Positions 25,166 through 37,429 of a stretch of DNA of 64,000 nucleotides are shown piece by piece. Each line of letters begins with the position of its first letter. The stretch's first letter is position 1. This DNA is from Aselliscus stoliczkanus. Taxonomy: Eukaryota; Chordata; Mammalia; Chiroptera; Hipposideridae. The notes under the pieces are model-generated. The model saw only the letters and a program-made list of their open reading frames with translations, was not told the DNA's origin and made no database searches. The stretch is taken from the NCBI GenBank assembly GCA_033961575.1, contig CM066740.1, forward strand, positions 19,815,501-19,879,500, read 5' to 3'. Made by a program: the position numbers and the translations under genes.

Positions 25166-25583
25166 CAGATGCTCCTCAATTTATGATAGGGTTATATCTC
25201 GAGAAAACCATAATAAGTAGAAAGTACCATAAGTCGAAAATGCATTTAACACACCTAGCCTACCGAACATAATAGCTTGCCTAACTTATTTTAAATGTGC
25301 TCACAACACTGCCATTAGCCTACAATTGTGCAAAATCATCCAACACAATGAATACACTGTAGAGTATTAGTTGTGTACCCTTGGGATCCCATGGCTGACT
25401 GGGAGCTGAGGATCACTTCTGCTGCCCAGCATCACCAGAGTATCACACCACAATATCACTAGTCAAAGAAAAGATCAAAGTTCTGAATTCAAAGTACGGT
25501 TTCTACTGAATTCATATTGCTTTCACGACCGCTTAAAGTAAAAACATTGTAAGTCGCACCATTGTAAGTCAGGACCGTCTGCA
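25166..25583. mobile_element. MER2-type non-autonomous DNA transposon (Tigger group)
   Basis: The left end 'cagatgctcctcaatttatg' and the right end 'gtaagtcaggaccgtctgca' are degenerate inverted termini of the MER2/Tigger2 class. The inside carries the typical phrases 'cataagtcgaaaatgcattt', 'acacacctagcctaccgaac', 'gcctacaattgtgcaaaatc' and 'agtacggtttctactgaat'. There is no transposase. The family assignment is from memory of the consensus and would need a repeat-library search to confirm. Confidence 0.82.
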
Positions 25584-26299
25584 TATCTTTCTGAAGTTGG
25601 TATTGGAGATAATCCATAGGTTTTAAGCAGGTGTTCACAGGTTGTCTATGAGCTCACTTCATCTACAGCCCTTAAGAGATGATGAATGGCCCAGCCAGTC
25701 GGATGCATTATGATGACTATGACATCTATCTAGCTTCTTCCAATGATAAAGCGCATAAGCCACTGGAAGTCAGTTTTTACTGAAATATTACATGAGGCTA
25801 TGTTCTTCATCCTGTGGACTGAAGACTGCCTCCAACATAATCAGTCGCCTGTAGAGTGGTTGACTCGCTCTGTTCCAGGAGACTCTGAATTCATAGCTCT
25901 GGTGTAGTGCCCAGCTGTATGCATTCCTACAAGTTTCTCAAATGGGCCTTTCTGCACTGAGGTTTAAGAACCCCTACCATAAGGGATGAATACAGAGATT
26001 CCTCAAAGGCCTCCTGTGAGCTTATTGACAAACTCCAGTATCACATGCAAAGTCAAAAACAAACTGCTGGAGCCTATTTCTCTTCCCCAGGTATTCTGCG
26101 GACGCTTAACTCGGAGATGTTACAGGTCTTCCATAATGAAGTTTGGGAAATGCTGGGTTAAAATTAAGTTAAATCCTTGACTGGAGAATTTTCCAGAAAC
26201 TTAAATAGGCCTGCATGCAATTGGATCCTCCCAAGGAAGAACCCTTTATTTGGGAAGCATCTCACAGACTTCTTTTCCACTAAGCACCCAGCTGAACTA
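25584..26299. other. No gene seen
   Basis: No recognisable repeat; small frames only. Confidence 0.5.
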
Positions 26300-26405
26300 A
26301 TCCTATTTTACAAATCTGGAAACTAAGAACCAGGCCGGTGAGGCGACTGACCTCACTTCAAGAGAATCACTGGGCAGGCATGAATCAGAGCTCTGATGCT
26401 TCTCC
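26300..26405 (-). mobile_element. MIR SINE relic, reversed
   Basis: 'cctattttacaaatctggaa' followed by 'actaagaaccaggccggtga' and 'tgacctcacttcaag' reads as the reverse of the MIR core (conserved 'attttacagatgaggaaact'). Confidence 0.6.
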
Positions 26406-27804
26406 ACCACCGCATGGCAATGGAGACTTTTAGTGTCAAGGAACAGAGTCAGACTGTGACAGTCATAGTGAAAAGGCCAAATATTGGAAGGAAATTGAGA
26501 GTGTTCAGAGTCAGCAGGTAGCTGAGAGACCAGGACAGAACTGGCCAGAAACCATGGGAGGCTTTAAGCAGTAGTAGTCAATGGCCAGCAAATGGGAGAA
26601 GACTTTGTAAGCATCCCATCATCTTCCGACCAGTTGCTCAAGATACAGAATCTGGTTGGGAATGTCTGATTTTCAGAACTTTAGTTACATGTCAGTCTCC
26701 TGGCTTTCTGGGGGAGGAGGGAGGTGAGGAGGAGCTCTTGCCATTGGCGTTTCTAGTGGAAAATCTAATATTGTTTCCCAACAAGATGACATAAAGTTGT
26801 CTTCGGTTGATGAAGGGAGCCCTGACAAAAGTCAAATGCTCATTACTCACATATCTTGACTTCCATGGGCTCCTGCTTTTCATTACCATTGGATTTGGGG
26901 TAAGATGCAGCTTTAATTTAGCTCCCCTGCCCACTAACCGATGCTTCGATTGGCAGTATTAGTTATCTTCATGGGTACTTTTGAATGAAATGTTTTATCT
27001 GTGCGTGGTGTCATGCTAGCTCTCTGTTATCCTCTATAGAATGCAGCAAACGAATGCCTCTTTAGCCTTGAACTCGTTATCAGAATGATTATAGAAATGT
27101 GGCGTTTGAATTAATGGCTTAGCTTTATGAAATTCTCTATTGACTTGAGTCCATAGCGGATGCCTTTGTTAACCTTCCCGTGCCCCTCCAGATGCACTGC
27201 CTATTCCACACAGCCAGAGGGCTGGGGAAGGAACGCTTCTCAGCCAAGGGCTGGCCTGATGGGAGGTCGGGTGTAAATACCCAGCTCCCGACTCCGTGTG
27301 TGAAATCACTTCATGCCTTGTGTTCTCACTAGTGTTTCTCGAACTATTTTTGGACCAGGTTTCTATTTTCAACCCATCATGGAATGATACTTTAAAAAAT
27401 AAAATGAGTTATTTAAAAAAATGAATGTCACAAAAATGTCAAATTGTTATCAAAGTTTCTAAATACTTATTTCTACTTTGTATACATTCTTTATCCTGTA
27501 CCAGTCTCAAACAATTCAAGGACTGGCACTGTCAAACAGCAAAGTTTGAGTAATGTTGAGCACCTTTGCCCCAGGTGCCCTGTAGGAGTAATTGCAATCG
27601 CCCACAGTGATAACTATTCAAACATATCCTTCACCGGCCACCTTTACCTCTCTGGTATCTCCACTGCTTCCTGCTATTTCCTTGGCTCAGGGTCCTCTTC
27701 TACAGGCACCTAGCTAACACAAGGAATCAAAGATCCCTGAGAGTACTCCCTGGTGTCTCCCTGTGTGAATTGAAATTTTATTCTTGTCTAACTATAAGGC
27801 AACC
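26406..27804. other. No gene seen; fragments of old repeats likely
   Basis: About 27320-27540 contains phrases such as 'gtgtttctcgaactattttt' and 'aaggactggcactgtc' that resemble hAT-type DNA transposon remnants, but the match is too weak to name. There is no coding signal. Confidence 0.4.
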
Positions 27805-27955
27805 CACAGAATAAAAAGCACTAGGGCTTTGGATCCTGAAAAAAACTAAGTTTGAATCTGCTCCTTAGTAGCTGTAGAATCGTTGGCAAGTTATTTAACT
27901 TCCTTGATCCTCAGTTTATTCATTTATGCAATGATGAAATTAAATAACTACCAAA
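27805..27955 (+). mobile_element. MIR SINE relic
   Basis: 'gggctttggatcctg' and 'gtttgaatctgctccttagt' lead to 'agctgtagaatcgttggca', 'agttatttaacttccttgat' and 'cctcagtttattcatttatg', matching the MIR order. It abuts the L1 fragment that follows. Confidence 0.82.
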
Positions 27956-27974
27956 ATTGCAAATTAAACAACAA

Positions 27975-28997
27975 GATACCACTGCACTTCTATTAGGATG
28001 GCCAAAATTCAAAATACTGATACTACCAAATACTGGTGAGGATGTGGAATGACAGGATCCTCATTCATTGCTGGTGGGGATGCAAAACAGTAATGCCACC
28101 TTGGAAGAGTTTGGTGGTTTCTCATAAAAACAAACATTCAAAGGGCTGGCTAAGTGGCTCAGTTGGTTAAGAGTTCGCTCAGGAGTGTGAGCTGAGCTCT
28201 GAGCAACAGCAGTTCAATGCACAGCCCGAGCTGAGCTGCCACTGAGCTGCCAACAGGTGGCAGGATGGCTCAGCTAAAAAACAAAACAAAAACAAACATT
28301 CGACCATATAATCCAGCAATTGCTCTCCTTGATGTTTACCCAAAGGAGTTGAAAACTCATGTCCACACAAAAACCTGCACCTGGATGTTGATGGCAGCTT
28401 TATTTATAATCGCCAAAACTTGGAAGCAACCAAGATGTTTTTCAGTAGGTGAATGGATAAATAAACATACATCCAGACAATGGAATGTTATTCAGCAGTA
28501 AAAAGAAATGACTTACCAAGCCATGAAAAGACATGGGGAAAACTCAAATGCATATTGCTAAGGAAAAGAACCTACTATGAAAAGACTGCATGCTATATAA
28601 TTCCAGTTACATGACATTCTGGAAAAGGCAAAAGTATGGAGACAATAAAAAGATGTTTGCCAGGGTAAGGGGGGAGAGAAGGATAAATTGATGGAGCATA
28701 GGGAATTTTTAGGGCAGTGAAGCTACTCTGTAATACTACAATGGTGGATATATGTCATTGTACATTTGTCAAAACCCATAGAATGTACAACACCGAGACT
28801 GAACTCTAACGTAAACTATGGCCTTTTGGTGATAATGATGTGTCAGTGTAGCTTCATCTATTGCTACCAGTGTACTGCTCGTAGGGGATGGTGGTGGTGG
28901 AGGAGGCTATGTGTGGGAGGAATAGGAGGCATATAGGAACTCTCTACTTCCATTCAATTTTGCTGTGAACCTAAAACTACTCTGAAAAGTAAAGTCT

Positions 28998-28999
<2 letters not shown>
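27975..28999 (+). mobile_element. L1 3' portion (end of ORF2 plus 3' UTR), split by a SINE
   Basis: The phrases 'accactgcacttctattag', 'gatggccaaaattcaaaata', 'cattgctggtggggatgcaa', 'tttacccaaaggagttgaaa', 'ggaagcaaccaagatgtttt', 'gaaaagacatggggaaaa' and 'tttgctgtgaacctaaaact' follow the order of an L1M-type ORF2 C-terminus and 3' UTR. The reverse-transcriptase core is absent, so this is a 5'-truncated insertion. A 148-bp SINE interrupts it at 28140-28287. The 78-codon frame at 28265-28501 runs from the SINE into the ORF2 remnant and is not a gene. Confidence 0.9.
28140..28287 (+). mobile_element. tRNA-derived SINE, second subfamily, inserted in the L1
   Basis: The head GGGCTGGCTAAGTGGCTCAG is followed by GTTGGTTAAGAG and then a body with GAGCTGAGCTGCCACTGAG that is absent from the short SINEs. 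It ends in an A/C-rich tail. The 14-bp word AAAAACAAACATTC is duplicated at 28126-28139 and 28288-28301, which fixes the boundaries. The body is like that of SINEs I associate with rhinolophoid bats, a recollection rather than a proof. Confidence 0.88.

Positions 29000-29034
<35 letters not shown>
29000..29034. repeat. (AC)n microsatellite
   Basis: An uninterrupted AC run placed exactly at the 3' end of the preceding L1, where it probably grew from the L1 tail. Confidence 0.96.
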
Positions 29035-29036
<2 letters not shown>

Positions 29037-29540
29037 TCAAATAAGACTATTGTGAGAATCAAAGGAGAGATTGTGAATGAAACATTTTAGAAATCACCCT
29101 ATATTATCCCAAGAGTTTTTGCAATGGTAATTTAGATTATTTTAATTTCACAATATAAACAACAAGACTTGCATGTTGCCATAAAAATAACATCAAATGT
29201 CTTTGGTTTTGCTGAATACATATCTTTCCTTTTCTGGTAACTATACAATTCTTTACCCATATTAATAGATCTAGTGAACATATCTTTATATAGAAGCCTG
29301 TAATCCTAGCATTGTTTATTACAGTTTAGTTTTATGTCTCCTTAATCAAACACAATTGTTCCACATTATTTTCAGCCTGCAGTCATCCTTGTACAGTTTA
29401 GCATAAAACTATATGAAAGCTTCACTTATTTGTTCATGACAGGGACAAATATTTAATACTGCCTTGTAGTTAAAATTTAACATGTTTAAATGTGTTATGT
29501 AGTCAGGAGGGTAAATGAATATGTAATATGTTATAAATAT

Positions 29541-29753
29541 TATTGCTTTATTGCTCAGCACTCTTAAGTGTATAGCGATGGTAAGGGTCCATGGCTGTTC
29601 TCCCAAATAATTATTGCTTTATTGCTCAGCACTCTTAAGTGTATAGCTATGGTAAGGATCCATGGTTGTTCTCCCAAATAATTATTGCTTTATTGCTCAG
29701 CACTCTTAAGTGTATAGCGATGGTAAGGGTGCATGGCTGTTCTCCCAAATAAA
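29541..29753. repeat. Three-copy 71-bp tandem repeat
   Basis: The unit begins TATTGCTTTATTGCTCAGCA and ends CTCCCAAATAAT. Copies start at 29541, 29612 and 29683 and differ by only a few substitutions (for example TAGCGATGG in copies 1 and 3, TAGCTATGG in copy 2). There is no repeat family or coding content. The high identity implies a recent expansion. Confidence 0.95.
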
Positions 29754-30359
29754 GGTACCAGCAGACATTTGTAAAGACATTCCACTGTTGACATAGTTCA
29801 TCTGTTGAGTCACAGTGGTGTGTGGACTGATTTGCACTTCATTACACAGCTAAAGGCCTTTCTGAGCTTCAGGAACTCAGAGTGAGCCCACGACTAAAAT
29901 TCTCCCTTTCGGCATTTTCTCATGATCACATCGCCTCTGGAGAATGAAATCACTACAAAATTTAAATTATTCTAATCAAATTCACATGGCATTTTTATGC
30001 TTGGAATGCTTCCATTCTCAGCCCCCTTCTCCCATTTCAAAATTACTTCATGTTTCACCTTGAAGAATGTGACCTTTTAACATAGCGAGGAAATTCTTTG
30101 TAAATTAGGCACAGGATATTCAATTTAAACATTCATTTAATAAATAAGTAAATATTTATTGAACATTCAGTATATGTAAAGTGATAGGTCCTATGGAAAA
30201 TATAAACATTAGTAAAACCCAATTCTTTTCTCAAAGACATAACCTGATTTGGAAATAATATGTAATAATAATAAAAGGTTACTGAGTTGGTAAGTAGAAT
30301 AGCTCAGAAATATATACTAATATCAATAATAATTTAATATGGCCCAAAATATGCTTTAA
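29754..30359. other. No gene seen
   Basis: AT-rich unique sequence. Confidence 0.5.
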
Positions 30360-31120
30360 AATCAATGGAGAGGGAATAAATTTAATAAATGGTGTTGGGA
30401 GAATTGTTAGCTATTTGGAGAAAACAACATTAATTGAGAAACTTACTTTGTACCAAAATACATTTATGATGGTTTTAAGTGCTTAGTGCAAAAATACAAA
30501 CCTATATATATCATTTTCTAGTATTAGTAATAAAAGTCTTTTTCTAAATATAAGAATAACTTATCCAATTTCAAAAGAACAAATCAACAAATTTAATGAT
30601 GATTTCTTTAAAGCTTGATGTTTATAAATATTGCAGAAAGGGGTAAAAATACATACCATAGACTATGTCCATACAAATAAATCAGAAAACATTTAGTTCA
30701 TAATAGGTAAATGTGCAAAGGGTATCAGCATATGATTCAAGAGAGTACAAATGCTTAACACTTAAGAAAAATTCAGCCTCATCAGTTATCAAAAAATACT
30801 ACTTAAAGAGCGGAGATGTCATTTCTACCCATTAATGCTCAGAAACTTTTCAAAATAACAGTGCTTAATGCTACCAATGGAGGATTGAAATAGGAACTGG
30901 TATGTGGTAGAATGGTAAATTGCCTCAAACTTTCTTGCATCAATTGGCAACATGTAATAAAATCTTTAAAATGTTTGAAATACTAATCCCGTGTCTGGGA
31001 AGTTAGTCCTCTAAAGGTTCAGAAATACAAGAAAATTGTTTAGAAAAATGCATATTTCAGTATGATATACAATCACAAGAAATGCAAATGATGTTTTCGG
31101 TCATTCGAATCCTCTTCAAA
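30360..31120 (+). mobile_element. Ancient L1 ORF2 relic
   Basis: 'ataaatttaataaatggtg' plus 'ttgggagaattgttagctat' correspond to the conserved L1 stretch 'aataaatggtgctgggataactgg'. Further on come 'tcagcctcatcagttatca' and 'gagatgtcatttctaccca', which sit in the right order. Many stops and indels are present. Confidence 0.65.
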
Positions 31121-31243
31121 CTGAAGTTTGAAGCAGAGAAAGATTATCAAGTTTTTAAGTGTATCCTCGGTATCATTCCCTCTTAGAGATGTATGCTGCC
31201 TACCCGTCTTTCATTACTTAATGTTAATGAAGTGCCTGCTGTC

Positions 31244-31720
31244 TTTTCCTTTGTTTAATGCCTTTACTGCTGCTTTAGTTCAGGCTTTTCTCTCCTTTCT
31301 CTTAAACTCTCATCCCCATAGTGCAGTGAGAGTTTTCCTTCTGAAACGCAAATATAAACTTATCCTTTTAAAACAATACCTTCTATGGTTCGTCTTATGC
31401 CATTTTCTGACCTTTCTCCAGGCCATGAAAGAGACCCCAGCATGAACTACAAAACCTTGAGCCTTCTTGGCCCCACATTACATGCCCAGTACCATTTTCT
31501 ATGACACCTTCCTTCCCTCTTGCCAACTCCGTCTGCCCTCTCCTCTACAGCACAGAGGCCTGAGTTTCTATAAGCATGTTCACTTGCCTTTTCATAGGCT
31601 TTATCCTCAGCTAAACATTTTGTCCCCCTTTTCCTTCTCATTTGTCCTACTTGATTGTCAGGAATCATTTATAATGCCACTTCTGTAAAGTCTTTCCTAA
31701 TTCTTCTAGACATAATCTAC
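31244..31720 (+). mobile_element. L2-like LINE relic
   Basis: Pyrimidine-rich text with L2-like words: 'ctgaaacgcaaatataaac', 'cttaaaacaataccttctatgg' in degenerate form, and later 'ctgtaaagtctttcctaat' for 'agaggccttccctgac'. The 105-codon frame at 31128-31445 overlaps it and is not a gene. Confidence 0.5.
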
Positions 31721-31830
31721 AGTATCTTTAACTTTTAAATAATCTTTAAATAAAAAGTTTTCATTAAAAAAGTAATGTGTTTTTATTACAGAAAATCTGA
31801 AACATATACTGCATTTTCATAGTGAAATTT

Positions 31831-31936
31831 TTTTTTTTTTTTTGAGGGCAGTGTCCCTGGCCCTCATATGTGGGACCGAACCGGGGCCGCTGGCCTCCCA
31901 AGCCAGCTCTTAACGACCATGCCACTTGACTGGCCC
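31831..31936 (-). mobile_element. Short tRNA-derived SINE
   Basis: A T run and GAGGGCAGTGTCCCTGGCCC lead through GGGGCCGCTGGCCTCCCAAG to a diverged head GACTGGCCC at 31928-31936. The flanks TCATAGTGAAATTTT and TCGTGGTGAATTTT are the target duplication, now slightly diverged. Confidence 0.92.
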
Positions 31937-34900
31937 TCGTGGTGAATTTTAATTGCTTTATTTTTATGTAGCTTTGTTCATACTGGATTTACCATTTTTG
32001 TTAATATACATTCTTCATGAGTATCTTTCTGTTATATACTATTCCCTAGTGAGTTTGTTGTTCAGTTTATTTAAATATGCTGCTGGATTCCACCAGATTC
32101 TTGGCAGTGAAACAGATGGCATACTCTAACTGGATAAGCTGAGGAGACTTTGTTAATAAAGGGACTATTTATAAACATGGGGCTAGGGTGTCAATGATGG
32201 TGCCGTACCCTTGAGTTAGAAACAGTGGGGAGATGATCACTATCCTTAGGCTTCAAAGGGCAAAAGAAGGGTGCACTACTGAACCCCCCAAATACTGAGT
32301 GTGTGGCTCTCACCTGACAAGCTCTGTCACCTTGGTTTGAGTCATTGCCAGCCTGAGGTCATCTGCAGGGAAGGGACAGAAAGAATAACTATCCCTACCT
32401 CATTCTTTTCCCCTTTTCTGATTTTCTGTCAAGACACAGCATTGGCAAAGCCCATCCCTAAACTAGAGCTAGTGGTGCCTTAGCTGGAGTCCAGCAAACC
32501 TGGCCCCTCAAGGCAGGGAGAAAGCAGTGGAGTGGGAAGCTGGTGGGACAAACAAAAGATTCCTGCCATTCTCCTAGGATGGGATGTGGGTTGTTTATAG
32601 TTTTTGACCATTTTAATAATAAACATATTTGCATAAATCTTTAGTCAAGTTCTTGAATATCTAAGATTCTTATCTTCGGAAAAATTTCCAAGGTAAAGTT
32701 ACTGAGTCAAAGGTTAGATACATCCTCAAAGCGTCTGATACTTCCTGCCATATTACTTTGCTTTTCCAAGGGACTCAGAAAAAGAAGAATTAAAGGACTT
32801 GATGAGAAGCTTTGCCCAGTTAAGATCCCAACCCTGTGGAATGATTGTGTCCTTGGAGATGGCATCTTAAGGGCCGGCTCCCAGCAGGAAATGGAAAGCA
32901 GAGTTAAGCTGGGTCATTGACGCTTATAGGGCTGGTTTTATGGGAGAGAACAAGTGATGGCTAGTCCTCTGGGGTTTATAACAGTGGGAAGACTTTAGCA
33001 CCCTTGGCTAGAAGGGTCAAGAAGAGGCAGTATTTCAAAGAACACAAACAAAGGAGGGAGGATAGAAGGAGCTATATAAAGAGAGCCTCTAGATAGGAAG
33101 AAGGGAGCCAAGCAGTGAACCAGCAAGGCAATGCGGGGCCAGTAAAAGCCCTGATGTCAGCTTCTTCCTATCCTCCAGACTGCTGCCAGTGCCCCAGATG
33201 GGCCAAACCCAATGGAAGCCTGAGAGAAAGTAACCCTTCAATGCAATCCACTCTGGCCAGCTTCCTGCGACACAAAGAAGGTACAGAAGAGAACTGGGTG
33301 CGTAAAGGGAAAACATCCAACACATTTGGCTTTAAAGGATATCAAATGGCCAAGGGGAAGGAGATTGTCTTTATAAAGATAGCCATCATCTATCTTGGCA
33401 AGATTAGCAAAAGAACAATAAAAATGGCTTCCTAGTCTAAATTTTACTCCTTTGCCTAATTACTAAGTGTTTATTTTGCTGCGAGCTAAGGTCCCTTTCC
33501 TCTCAAATATACCTCAACTTGTTTGCTTGCCTTTTCTGGATCTACTTAATTGACTGTTAAACATAAGTTTCAGAATCAAATATGAACACATATTGTGTTT
33601 GGCTCTCATGCAATCCGCATGTAGAGTGGTTTAAAAAAATTGTTGAATTTTTTGCCAAATTTTTTCAAATCAGATTTCATAAAATCCTATTTTCAGCTTC
33701 TCTTGCACAATCACAATGTTGGGCACAACTGGACCTGTATTTCTGCTGGGCACTGAGCTGAAGCTGTGGGTCTGCTGCCACCCCAGAAGGGGCCAGGCTG
33801 TCCAGGTTGCCACAGTCCCCACCACTCCCTGTTGTATTTCTGAGAGGCAGTTACCATTTTTCACTGTGATCATTATGCATGATATTTACTGCTTTTCCTG
33901 TGCCTAGGGTGGGTTCTCGTATATGTTAGGTGCGTGAGTCCTATAGGTAAGTTTAAGTTTGTGATCCCTGCACTAGTGACTCATGGAAAAGGAGGTCGGG
34001 GGGCAGTGCCCAGCCTTCGATTCTTTGTTTCCTTGGGATCAACTGAACATTGACTATGGATGTAGCAGGAACTCCACTATGGCCAATGGGATGTGCCATA
34101 AATAAAACCACGTCTTTTCACAATTCCTTTTACCCAGTAATGATTACCTGTCCTGTGTCCTGGCCCTTCTCACTTTCTGTTGTCCCTCTTTTCTCTGTGT
34201 CTTATTCCGCTTGCTGAAAGTCGTTTAGAATTACAACAGCTTCTCTTCCATTAAAACAGATTTACTTTTATGAAACTAGATACTGCCCAGTTAGTTTTAA
34301 GCCCTGAAACTACATAATAATATGACTGTCCATCATGGACACTGAAGACGGTTTTAGATGCTCAAGCAAAGATGTAGTACAACTGGGCAGCATCAGCTTT
34401 TATTATCGGCACAAAGTGTCCAGTGTGACATTAGGCCTAGCACCTTTAAGAAACTATAAATACTCTCTAGAGTATTTGAGGGGATAAAATATTTAAAATA
34501 TTTTACCCAAATATCAAAAAATATGTCTCTAGAAAAGGGAGAGAAATAGCAATTTGACGCATAATTGCCATGACTTTCTTTTAAGAGCCCACAAGAGCTT
34601 GAAAAGTCATTCCCAAAACCTTAGTTCGTATTGCTGTTTTCGTATCATTTTAGGCCCTAAGACAAGATTCAAGGACGTATTGGAATACACGTACATTTAT
34701 GTTTTGTAGAAGGTGAAAATCTTTTTTGCTAATCGGAAAACAGATTCTTAAGACTAAGCAGTATTCAAAGAGATAAAATTCTTGGTAGCACATATTAGAT
34801 TAAGTCAATGATTAAAGTCTTTTAAGTATAACGCAAGAAGTTCAGAGCTTGGTCATCCTGAGACCTACAAGAACACGGAGAGGCTGAGCAAACAGGCTGG

Positions 34901-34984
34901 GGAAGACTGAGGGTGGCCCCAGAGTGGGGCTGAGGTAGATGTGTGTGGGGCAGAGGCCAGGTGTGAGTGAAAGGTTTAAGGACT
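31937..34984. other. No gene seen
   Basis: Unique or decayed sequence. About 33590-33960 contains a block with 'gttgggcacaactggacctg' and 'agaaggggccaggctgtcc' that looks repeat-like, but I cannot assign it. The 106-codon frame at 33115-33435 matches no protein known to me. Confidence 0.45.
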
Positions 34985-35310
34985 AAAATTAAGAGTTTTA
35001 ATAAGATGAATAAGGTCAGGATCTAATGTAAAACATAGTGAGTATAGTTGATAATACTGCCTTGTATAGTTGAAATTTGGTAAGAACATAGAACTTAGAT
35101 GTTATCACCAAAAAAAAAATAAATAAATATGTGAGGTGATAGATGTGTTAAGTAATTATTGGGCTATTGGAAAAGTCATGACGTATTTTTTTTCTATGTT
35201 TTTCGTTGCAAAAATGCTTCATGACGTTTCTGACAACCAAATAGATGGGGGGATCCTTTCACAATGTATGTCTATATCAAATCACCACAATGCTCACTTT
35301 AAATATATAA
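34985..35310 (+). mobile_element. L1 3'-UTR relic, interrupted by a mariner element
   Basis: 'agtatagttgataatactgc', 'ttgtatagttgaaatttgg' and 'aggtgatagatgtgttaa' before the mariner insertion, then 'gatcctttcacaatgtatg', 'atatcaaatcaccacaatg' and 'ctcactttaaatatataa' after it, are consecutive parts of the common L1 3' UTR ending. The interruption at 35159-35241 explains the break. Confidence 0.8.
35159..35241. mobile_element. 83-bp mariner-type miniature inverted-repeat element
   Basis: Left end TTGGGCTATTGGAAAAGTCA, right end a complement finishing GTTTCTGACAACCAAA, loop core TTTTTCGTTGCAAAAA. TA occurs at 35157-35158 and 35242-35243. It splits an L1 3' UTR. It is the longest and least symmetrical of the three copies. 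Confidence 0.87.
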
Positions 35311-36748
35311 TAGAAATATAAATACATAATAACATCTTATAAATATATGCCTCAATACAGCTGAAATTTAAAAAATAGTTTTAACTATATGCAATATTTG
35401 TCTTGGGCCTTTATATGTTGTATACTTAGTTAAGTCATTACTGAACTAATTTATATCCTTATTCTATTAATAATTCAAAAAAACATATGACTCTCTGGTG
35501 TATACCCATCTTTCCCCTTGGTACTAGGACACAATGATGAATAAGGCAGTCTCTATGTCCTAGTATATTGAGAGAGACAGTCATTTAAAAAATAACTACA
35601 ATACAGGATTATATAAGCAATACTAGCAATGTGTTTAGAACATGTGGGGTAGTATAGAAGAGTGAGAAATTTACTGCATCTAGGAATCAGGAAAGACTTT
35701 ACATGAGAGAAGCCTGGGCTTTTGAAGAATGAATAGTGAATGGATACTGGGATAACGAAGAGAAGGGAACAGAGGTATTCTGTTTTATAGTGGGTTTCAG
35801 TTTGACTGGGGAAGGATGTAGCCAATGATAAGACTAGAGAAATGTGTAGAAATAAACCTTGGAGGCCCCTGTCTGTTGGCCAAGGAACTTTCTCCTGTAG
35901 ATGATGAGGAGTCATTGAGAAATTCTACCCGGCAGATGATTTGGTTAGATTGGCATTTTGGATACAACACTCCAGTGTTAGCATGAAGAATATATGTGAG
36001 AGGATGAGATTGGAGCAAGCTTAGATGGGAGGTGAAAATGACCTGGACCATGAACATGGTATTTGGTGATAGAGAGGAGGTAATAGATTCAAGAGACATT
36101 TAGGAGGTAAAAAGAGAGGATATATAATATTTAGTGATTTGTTAAGAAATATAAGAGGAAAACTTATATATATTGGGGAAGATAATTTAGAAATGGCCTT
36201 CAGGAATTTCAGATGGAGGTATCCTGAACACAGTTGGAAGTATAAGTTTTCAGCTTAAAAGAGAAATATGAGTTATTATTATAGACTTGGAAGTAAAAAT
36301 ATTCTAGGTGGTACATAAACCATGGGCATTCCAGGAGGGAACATAGAGAAGAATTATGGAATACAACTAAGAAGAGGAATCTGGGAAACATGACAATTAA
36401 AGGCTGAGACAGGATGGTCAGTGAAACAAGAGAGCAATGATAGTAGAGACTCGCTGATAGCAACCAAGAGAGCTGAAGCGTTTCTAAAATGAAGGAATGA
36501 TTAGAGGATAAAATGCTACAGAAAATTCAATTACCACAGGAGGTTCCAATTTCCCACTGGATTGGAACCCATTAGGGAGAGCATCATCCACGAAGGGTGT
36601 GTTAGAAGCCAGACTGAGTCATGAACAAGTTGGAGACATCTTTGAAGATGCTGAGATTAAAAGAGAATGGAAGAGGCCAGAGAGTCACCTGAGAGACTGA
36701 GACTTCTGTACCTCTCAAAGAATCTTTACATATGCTGCCATATCTTTA
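35311..36748. other. No gene seen; purine-rich, repeat-like
   Basis: From about 35600 to 36700 the + strand is purine-rich, with phrases such as 'gaagcctgggcttttgaaga' and 'gaaaatgacctggaccatga' that look like an old interspersed repeat. The minus-strand frames of 84-120 codons are mirror images of this bias and match no protein. Confidence 0.45.
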
Positions 36749-36925
36749 AATTTACTGGGGTGACAGTGGTTACTAAAATTAGATAGGTTTCAAGTGTACA
36801 TTTCTATAATACATCATCTATATATCACATTGTGTGTACCCAGAGTCAGTTCTCCTTCCATCACCATATATTTGGCCCCTTTTACCCTCTTCTACCACAC
36901 CATATTTTATATTTTTGTAAAATCA
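36749..36925 (-). mobile_element. L1 3'-end fragment, reversed
   Basis: 'aatttactggggtgacagtg', 'aaaattagataggtttcaag' and 'tctataatacatcatctata' are the reverse complement of the sequence found forward at 5745-5842. It continues with 'gtcagttctccttccatcac'. Confidence 0.78.
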
Positions 36926-37429
36926 ATATGGAAACTTTTGTTTGATATCTCAACATAAGCCATATCGATAAGACAGCTTACCTGTTGGCAGCTTACTGGG
37001 GGGTAGGAATTGATATTTCAAATTTTAGTTTAAGGAAATAAGTAATGTCTACAACACTTGATAGGGGAAATTCAAACACCCCAGTATTTCAAAAAATGCT
37101 TAACTTTATGCCCGAAGTAGTGAAATCAATCTGTGGAAATTGACTTTGTACTACCCTAGTTTTTCCAACAGACAAAGTAAAACATATGTTGTGTTTTCAT
37201 AGATTAGAAACTCTGATATGGGAAAATAGGTCCAAATCTGCTTTAGAGACCAGATTCTTAGAAATTCAGAGTTAAAATGAACCTGGCTCAATGGATAATT
37301 GTTGAATTAGATTTTAGGAATTAAGGCTTTATTAACGCAAATGAGAAATTGAATACTAGAGTGGTAAAGTGACAGCATTGTTCAAGTAATTAGTGACAGA
37401 GCCAGCATCAGTTAGATTTGACAGTTAGA
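36926..37429. other. No gene seen
   Basis: AT-rich, unassigned. Confidence 0.5.

Noticed and set aside
29541..29753. CRISPR-like array
   Set aside because: Copies are contiguous with no unique spacers, and the context is mammalian.
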